A DNA stretch of 10,738 nucleotides from Pleurocapsa sp. MO_226.B13 (GTDB taxonomy: Bacteria; Cyanobacteriota; Cyanobacteriia; Cyanobacteriales; Xenococcaceae), in NCBI GenBank assembly GCA_030064795.1, contig JASJEI010000088.1:1-10738 (forward strand), given 5' to 3'. Shown here piece by piece: positions 6,275 to 10,738 of the stretch (within the stretch, counting starts at the first letter, position 1; the number at the start of each line of letters is the position of its first letter). Under the pieces are notes generated by a model that was not told where the DNA came from, did no database searches, and was given only the letters and a program-made list of their open reading frames with translations. The position numbers and the translations under genes are program-made.

Positions 6275-7654
6275 ATGACTACGATTCCCCTAGTTACTCA
6301 ACCTATTAATGATGTTACTGTTGCCGAGAATGCGGGAAATACTACAGTCGATCTCTTTCAACATTTTGACGATCCTTTTACAACTGGTCAGATTGCTCGT
6401 TTTGAACTGGCTGATGACTCTTTAGCGGGGGGAGTAACTAATGTGTTACTCTTCGATCAAGAGGGGGCAGGTGCGCCAGCAACGGTAACTAATTTCCTCA
6501 ATTATGTCCAAGATAATGATTATGTCAATTCGATTATTCATCGTTCTATACCTGGCTTTGTCGTCCAGGGGGGAGGATTTACAGTCAATGAATTAGAGGT
6601 AGGAGTAGTACCGACTGACGATCCTGTGGTTAATGAATTTAGCGAAGATAGATCCAACCTTCGGGGTACGATCGCCATGGCAAAGTTGGGAAACGATCCC
6701 AATAGTGCTACTAGTCAGTGGTTTTTTAATTTAGGCGATAATTCGGAAAATTTAGACAATCAAAATGGTGGCTTTACGGTATTTGGAGAAGTACTTAGCG
6801 ACGCAGATTTTGCCCCTGTAGAAGCGATCGCCAATCTGCCTACTATTAATGCCAGTGGTGCAAATTCAGCTTTTACTAATTTACCTGTTATTGCCGAAGA
6901 TTCTAATAATCCTCTAGTAGAGAGTGATGCTAACTTAGTTCGTTATAGCAACATCAGTGTATTTCAGGAAGATGAATTGGAGTTTGAAGTCACCAATAAT
7001 TCTAATCCCGATCTAGTTGATGTCTCTATTAATGAAGGGGAACTTATTCTTGATTATGCCGAGAATCAAAATGGTACGGCAGAAATTACGATTCGGGCGA
7101 CAGATTTACTCGGCGATTCGGTAGAAGATACCTTTGCGATCGTCGTAGAAGATATGGAATCCAATCCCAACAATCCAGCTAATCCCGATGATTCCGATCG
7201 TAGAGGTTCGACGGTATATCGTTTTCTTAATAATGACACGGGAGTTCATTTATACACTACCTCAGAAGTGGAACGAGATTCGGTAACGGCATTACCCAAC
7301 TACGAGTTTGAAGGTTCTTCTTATGTCAGTGTCGATGCTTTGACAGGAAACCCCGAACCACAACAAGTTTATCGCTTTTTTAATCGAGATTCGGGAACTC
7401 ATTTATACACAGTTTCAGAAATCGAAAAAGAATCGGTTGAGGCAAATTTAAGCAATTTTAGTTTAGAAACAGAATCTTTCTTTGCTTATACCCAACAGCA
7501 ACCAGGTACTATTCCTATTTATCGTTTTTACAACAACCAGACGGGAGCACATTTTTATACCCCTTCGCAAGTAGAAAGAGATGTGGTAGAAGACACCTTA
7601 CCCAATTACACCTCGGAAGGAATTGCCTACTATGCTTTTCCAATCGAATTATAA
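6275..7654 (+). CDS. Cyclophilin-type peptidyl-prolyl isomerase with split cadherin-like domain and three DUF5648-like repeats
   Basis: A 459-residue acidic protein. A cyclophilin domain spans about 54-175: IIHRSIPGFVVQGG (87-100) carries the counterparts of catalytic Arg (Arg90), Phe (Phe95) and Gln (Gln98), and SQWFF (147-151) plus FTVFGEV (167-173) match the rest of the active site, so proline isomerase activity is likely. Before it, residues 8-34 (PINDVTVAEN...VDLFQHFDDP) look like the first strands of a cadherin-like or dystroglycan-type Ig domain. After it, 234-292 (ELEFEVTNNSNPDLV...EITIRATD...VEDTFAIVVED) look like its remainder. A short Asn/Pro/Asp linker (294-309) leads to three repeats (314-352, 365-405, 415-456) with the pattern YRF.N..TG.H.YT.S..E. 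as in DUF5648. No signal peptide is visible, so secretion by a leaderless route or a cytosolic place remains open. It has a good ribosome site and its stop overlaps the next gene's stop. Confidence 0.88.
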   Translation: MTTIPLVTQPINDVTVAENAGNTTVDLFQHFDDPFTTGQIARFELADDSLAGGVTNVLLFDQEGAGAPATVTNFLNYVQDNDYVNSIIHRSIPGFVVQGGGFTVNELEVGVVPTDDPVVNEFSEDRSNLRGTIAMAKLGNDPNSATSQWFFNLGDNSENLDNQNGGFTVFGEVLSDADFAPVEAIANLPTINASGANSAFTNLPVIAEDSNNPLVESDANLVRYSNISVFQEDELEFEVTNNSNPDLVDVSINEGELILDYAENQNGTAEITIRATDLLGDSVEDTFAIVVEDMESNPNNPANPDDSDRRGSTVYRFLNNDTGVHLYTTSEVERDSVTALPNYEFEGSSYVSVDALTGNPEPQQVYRFFNRDSGTHLYTVSEIEKESVEANLSNFSLETESFFAYTQQQPGTIPIYRFYNNQTGAHFYTPSQVERDVVEDTLPNYTSEGIAYYAFPIEL

Positions 7655-8893
7655 AATCTTCTTTAAAGCCGAAAGAGCATGAAGTCGAACTTTGCGATCG
7701 CTATCTTGGGCGAGTTGTTTTAGAGTCTCACTAGCCTGGTTACAGCGCAACTCTCCTAGAGATGTGGCTAAAGCTTGTTTAAGCCGGGGCGATCGTTGTT
7801 GGTTTTGACTGTACCAATTGACTAACACTTGAGTAGCCTGAAGCTTTAATTCAGGGGTGGTAATTCTACCCAGGATGGTAATAATCTCCTGGGTGACTGC
7901 TGCTGTAGAGTTGGCTAGGGCTTTTTCTAAATAATCAACCGCAGAACTAATTTCGCTCCAACCGAGAGCCTTGACTAAATCTATTTTAAGACCGACTGGA
8001 GTAGTATCTGCTTGTAAAACCTCAAATAATGCTGTTGTTGCAGCTTTTTGCTTCATTCTTCCTAAAGATATTGAAGTTTGGCGACATACCTCCAGATTAA
8101 AATCAGAGAGTAAAGGACGCAAACAATTGACTAAATCTAATCGATCGTGAAGATCGGGGCGAAATCCTAAAGCGGTAGCAGCTTCTTGACGAACCTTACT
8201 AGCTTTGTCTTGCAATGCTGTTACCAAAACAGGAGGAATACGAGAGTCATGAAAACTTCCCAGGGCTTTAATGGCGATCGCTCGTAATTCTGGATCGGGA
8301 TCTGAGGTAACTTTAAGTAGAGGTGCGATCGTTTCCGCCGTGCGGATATAGGACAAAGACTGGACGGCCAAAAAACGATATTCAGGTTTAGTTAAAAGGT
8401 TTTCTAAAGCCTCAATAGCACCGTTACCGATTTTGACTAGGGTTTTACCCGCAATGGCGATTAGTTCTGGATCTTTCGTCGAGTCGAGCAATTGGACTAA
8501 AGATAGGATCGCCTCTTCGTCCTGAAAATTGCCCAGGATCTGACAAACAAACCAGCGCACTTCTACTTCTACCGTTTCGTCTTGCAACAGTGTAGTCAAA
8601 GTGGGAATGATCTTACCGCCAAATAAAGGTAATAGTTTGGTAATCTCCCACTTATGTTGAAAATCAGCTTCGATCAGCATCAAAATTGCCAAGTCAAAGG
8701 CTATCTGCCAATCTTTTTCAACCAAAATAAATCGCTTCGCTTTTTTACGGCTTTTGGTTTGAGGCAATAATTTTAAATAATTGCTCAAGGATAACCAGTC
8801 TTGTTGCTGTGCTGCTGCTAACCCCAGATGGAGTATTTCTCGAACTGAAGTCGGTAATTGATTCGATGCTGTTTCTGGTTTAATATAGGTCAC
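7649..8893 (-). CDS. HEAT-repeat domain protein
   Basis: A 414-residue alpha-helical repeat protein without membrane segments. From about residue 95 on, helix pairs of 30-35 residues follow one another, with typical units such as VRWFVCQILGNFQDEEAI (112-129), LRAIAIKALGSFHDSR (203-218), VRQEAATALGF (234-244), CRQTSISLGRM (270-280) and VRLHALSALKKIL (402-414). The first 90 residues are a different helical domain with a basic patch (SRKKAKR, 48-54). HEAT proteins are protein-protein scaffolds; in cyanobacteria related repeats occur in phycobilin lyases, but no lyase-specific feature is seen. The start is GTG at 8891-8893, giving MTYIKPE; no strong ribosome site is apparent. It is convergent with the isomerase gene and divergent from proB. 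Specific partners are unknown. Confidence 0.83.
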   Translation of the reverse strand: MTYIKPETASNQLPTSVREILHLGLAAAQQQDWLSLSNYLKLLPQTKSRKKAKRFILVEKDWQIAFDLAILMLIEADFQHKWEITKLLPLFGGKIIPTLTTLLQDETVEVEVRWFVCQILGNFQDEEAILSLVQLLDSTKDPELIAIAGKTLVKIGNGAIEALENLLTKPEYRFLAVQSLSYIRTAETIAPLLKVTSDPDPELRAIAIKALGSFHDSRIPPVLVTALQDKASKVRQEAATALGFRPDLHDRLDLVNCLRPLLSDFNLEVCRQTSISLGRMKQKAATTALFEVLQADTTPVGLKIDLVKALGWSEISSAVDYLEKALANSTAAVTQEIITILGRITTPELKLQATQVLVNWYSQNQQRSPRLKQALATSLGELRCNQASETLKQLAQDSDRKVRLHALSALKKIL

Positions 8894-9075
8894 GCGATCG
8901 CTACTCTCACACTAGCTATAATTTTGAGAAAATTGGTAGAGAAGACTCAAGCCTAATTTTTATTATCATTTCATTTTTTGCTTCTATTGGTAGCATAATC
9001 TACTAATTACTTTTAATATGCATTATTAGAATTTTGGCGATGCAATTTAATCATTTTAGTCGTATTTTTGCTCGT

Positions 9076-9080
9076 GGGAG
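9076..9080 (+). promoter_or_regulatory. Ribosome-binding site that fixes the GTG start of proB
   Basis: GGGAG at 9076-9080 lies nine bases before the GTG at 9090. No in-frame ATG exists near by, so this site supports the GTG start. The gap upstream to 8894 contains a TATAAT sequence at 8917-8922 facing proB, without a recognisable -35 box. Confidence 0.6.
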
Positions 9081-9089
9081 CGACATTCA

Positions 9090-10208
9090 GTGAATAGCAA
9101 GCAGTCTCAAACCATAGTAGTTAAAATTGGTACTTCTAGTCTGACCTTAGCAACGGGGCAAATTGCGATCGCTACTATCGCTTCTCTGGTAGAAACATTG
9201 TGCGAACTACGTTCTCAGGGACATCGGGTAGTTTTAGTTTCCTCTGGTGCGGTGGGAGTAGGATGTGCCAGACTAAATTTAACTGAAAGACCGCGCAAAA
9301 TGTCGTTAAAACAAGCTGTGGCTGCGGTAGGTCAAGGACGTTTGATGCGAATTTATGACGATTTATTTAGTAGTTTACAACAGGCGATCGCCCAAATTCT
9401 CTTAACTCGTCGCGAATTAGTCGAACGCAATACCTATGTAAATGCTTCTAATACTTTTCAGGAATTACTGGATCTGGGAGTGATTCCAATCGTCAATGAA
9501 AACGACACTATTGCGGTGGATGAATTAAAATTTGGCGACAATGACACCTTATCCGCTTTAGTAGCTAGTTTAGTTCGGGCAGACTGGTTATTTCTCTTGA
9601 CCGATGTAGATCGGATGTATTCTGCCGATCCCAAAACCGCCCCCGATGCCCAACCAATAAAACTGGTTAGCAGCAAAGAATTTAGTCAACTCCAGGTAGA
9701 TGCAGGTTCTAGTGGTACTCAGTGGGGTACGGGAGGTATGGCAACTAAATTATCGGCAGCGCGAATTGCCACTAGTACGGGAGTTAGAACCGTAATTACT
9801 CAGGGCAAACAACCCCAGAATATTTTAAAGATCCTTGAGGGAGAAGAGCTAGGAACGCAATTTGAACCCCAACCCCATACCGATAACGCCCGCAAACGCT
9901 GGATTACCTATGGTTTAGTTCCTACGGGAACTTTGTATTTAGATAATGGGGCAGTTAAAGCAGTTACCAAGCAAGGTAAATCATTACTACCAGCAGGAAT
10001 TGTGGCTGTAGAGGGCGAATTTGCTACCTCTGATGCGGTGAGGTTGTGCGATCGAGAAGGTCTGGAACTAGGTCGAGGTTTAGTTAATTACAATAGTACC
10101 GAAATCGAACAAATTAAAGGACGGCATTCTACCGATATCGCCCAGATATTGGGTTATGACAGCGCAGATACGGTAGTGCATCGCAATAATTTAGTTATCA
10201 ATGGTTAA
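9090..10208 (+). CDS. proB: Glutamate 5-kinase
   Basis: A 372-residue cytosolic enzyme that phosphorylates L-glutamate with ATP to give glutamyl-5-phosphate, the first step of proline synthesis and usually the step inhibited by proline. The amino-acid-kinase domain (about 8-255) shows the N-terminal lysine motif VVKIGTSSL (Lys12), [10 protein letters not shown] (49-58), the glutamate-binding NENDT (136-140) and FGDND (148-152), TDVDRMY (171-177) and the nucleotide loop GTGGMATK (213-220). The C-terminal PUA domain (about 272-360) is present ([13 protein letters not shown]...SLLPAGIV), as in the long form of the enzyme. Length is normal. The start is GTG at 9090, supported by GGGAG upstream. 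No proA lies in the window, so the pathway genes are scattered, which is common in cyanobacteria. Confidence 0.97.
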   Translation: MNSKQSQTIVVKIGTSSLTLATGQIAIATIASLVETLCELRSQGHRVVLVSSGAVGVGCARLNLTERPRKMSLKQAVAAVGQGRLMRIYDDLFSSLQQAIAQILLTRRELVERNTYVNASNTFQELLDLGVIPIVNENDTIAVDELKFGDNDTLSALVASLVRADWLFLLTDVDRMYSADPKTAPDAQPIKLVSSKEFSQLQVDAGSSGTQWGTGGMATKLSAARIATSTGVRTVITQGKQPQNILKILEGEELGTQFEPQPHTDNARKRWITYGLVPTGTLYLDNGAVKAVTKQGKSLLPAGIVAVEGEFATSDAVRLCDREGLELGRGLVNYNSTEIEQIKGRHSTDIAQILGYDSADTVVHRNNLVING

Positions 10209-10490
10209 GGACAAACGACAGATTTATTGCCTAAGTTAGAACCCCGTCCTCAAAACCCCGTAGACTTTTTACATGGTTTATCTCAATGTACCAGTAAGTA
10301 CAGCCAATACTGAGACAGCCTATGGCAGGGCATTATTGGCTGCGGGAGTCAATCTGTTTTGACCAACTGAACTAGATCTGATTGTTCAAATCAACTACTA
10401 CTTAGTGACGGGTGCAGTCAAAAGTAGTTGCTGCTCCAGAAAGGCGATCGCGAAGCCTGGCGTCTTCGCGGTGCGCTAAAGCAGCGAAAC
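10209..10490 (+). pseudogene. Possible decayed coding remnants downstream of proB
   Basis: The 407-base gap 10209-10615 has no intact gene. In frame after the proB stop, 34 codons read GQTTDLLPKLEPRPQNPVDF and onward to a TGA. In another frame, starting at the ATG at 10273, the translation MVYLNVPVSTANTE...RALLAAGVNLF is followed by a TGA and then by PTELDLIVQINYYLVTGAV. Both look somewhat protein-like and broken. The family is not recognised and chance cannot be excluded. Confidence 0.25.
10392..10485. repeat. Cluster of inverted repeats and hairpins
   Basis: CAACTACT (10392-10399) pairs with AGTAGTTG (10423-10430). CGCGAAG (10449-10455) pairs with CTTCGCG (10464-10470) around an 8-base loop, enclosed by GCTGCT (10430-10435) and AGCAGC (10480-10485). 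A HIP1 site forms part of the inner stem. The GC-rich part resembles the palindromic dispersed repeats elsewhere in this window. It may end transcription after proB, but no T run follows. Confidence 0.5.
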
Positions 10491-10615
10491 TAAACCGTAT
10501 AGTTTGATAGCGGAAAAGAGAATTTTTATTAGGGTTTACTTGATATTTAAAAGTAGAAAACTAAGAGGTTAGTATACAAAAAAATAGAGCAGTTATTTTT
10601 ATTTCAAAAAAAACT

Positions 10616-10738
10616 TTAGCTCACTAAATCTAATTTCAGCTCTAGGTCATTATTTACTATGTTTAGATGAGCTGGTGATTTGTATTTACTCCAAAATTCA
10701 GACCACCAATCATTTGCTCTAATAATTCTTAAAGCTAA
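10616..10738 (-). CDS. C-terminal part of an unrecognised protein, cut by the window edge
   Basis: Reading the minus strand from the window end, 40 codons are open to a TAA at 10616-10618. The peptide includes RIIRANDWWSEFWSKYKSP and ends NNDLELKLDLVS. The cluster of tryptophans and charged residues and the acidic end look like real protein and not chance, and codon use is normal for the AT-rich neighbours. The start lies beyond position 10738. I do not recognise the family. The 3' flank (10500-10615) is AT-rich with A and T runs but no clear terminator stem. Confidence 0.5.
   Translation of the reverse strand, partial: LALRIIRANDWWSEFWSKYKSPAHLNIVNNDLELKLDLVS

Noticed and set aside
9458..9676. 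72-codon minus-strand frame inside proB
   Set aside because: It is fully antisense to the conserved kinase domain, with no ribosome site and no recognisable protein features.
10209..10615. proA or other proline-pathway gene following proB
   Set aside because: No frame is long enough and no dehydrogenase motif is present.

Overview
The window reads as chromosomal DNA from a cyanobacterium. The octamer GCGATCGC (HIP1) occurs at least eighteen times in 10.7 kb, inside genes and between them, which is characteristic of many cyanobacteria. The DNA is AT-rich. The gene content fits: a RemA/DUF370 gene directly upstream of guanylate kinase, a cyanobacterial-type NFACT protein, HEAT-repeat and cytochrome b-like proteins, and short palindromic dispersed repeats built on GTAGGGGCGA or GTAAGGGCGA ends. 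Genus cannot be fixed from this sequence; a unicellular or colonial type with many repeats is only a guess.

Layout. 1-192: a non-coding element with nested inverted repeats, cut by or starting at the window edge. 236-436: a 66-codon open frame without a start codon, on the minus strand, in frame just after the mntP stop. 437-997 (-): MntP manganese exporter. 998-1321: divergent intergenic region with a hairpin. 1322-2041 (+): membrane cytochrome b/b561-like protein. 2166-3902 (-): NFACT/RqcH-type ribosome quality-control protein. 4117-4377 and 4397-4960 (+): remA-gmk operon. 4986-5160: inverted-repeat element whose end supplies the stop codon of the next gene. 5157-5663 (-): glycine-zipper membrane protein. 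5745-5910: a second related element and a near-perfect palindrome. 5906-6109 (-): a doubtful small membrane protein. 6275-7654 (+): a cyclophilin-type isomerase apparently nested inside a split cadherin-like domain, with three C-terminal DUF5648-like repeats. 7649-8893 (-): HEAT-repeat protein whose stop overlaps that of the preceding gene. 9090-10208 (+): proB. 10209-10615: no intact gene, with possible gene remnants and hairpins. 10616-10738 (-): the C-terminal end of an unrecognised gene.

The genes are mostly single units in alternating orientation, not one pathway. The only clear operon is remA-gmk. Housekeeping functions dominate: metal efflux, nucleotide and proline synthesis, and ribosome rescue. 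No phage, CRISPR, toxin-antitoxin or intact transposase gene is visible. The most unusual items are the nested-domain isomerase, the repeat that terminates a reading frame, and the variant DR motif in the NFACT protein. I do not see convincing evidence of a wholly new multi-gene system.
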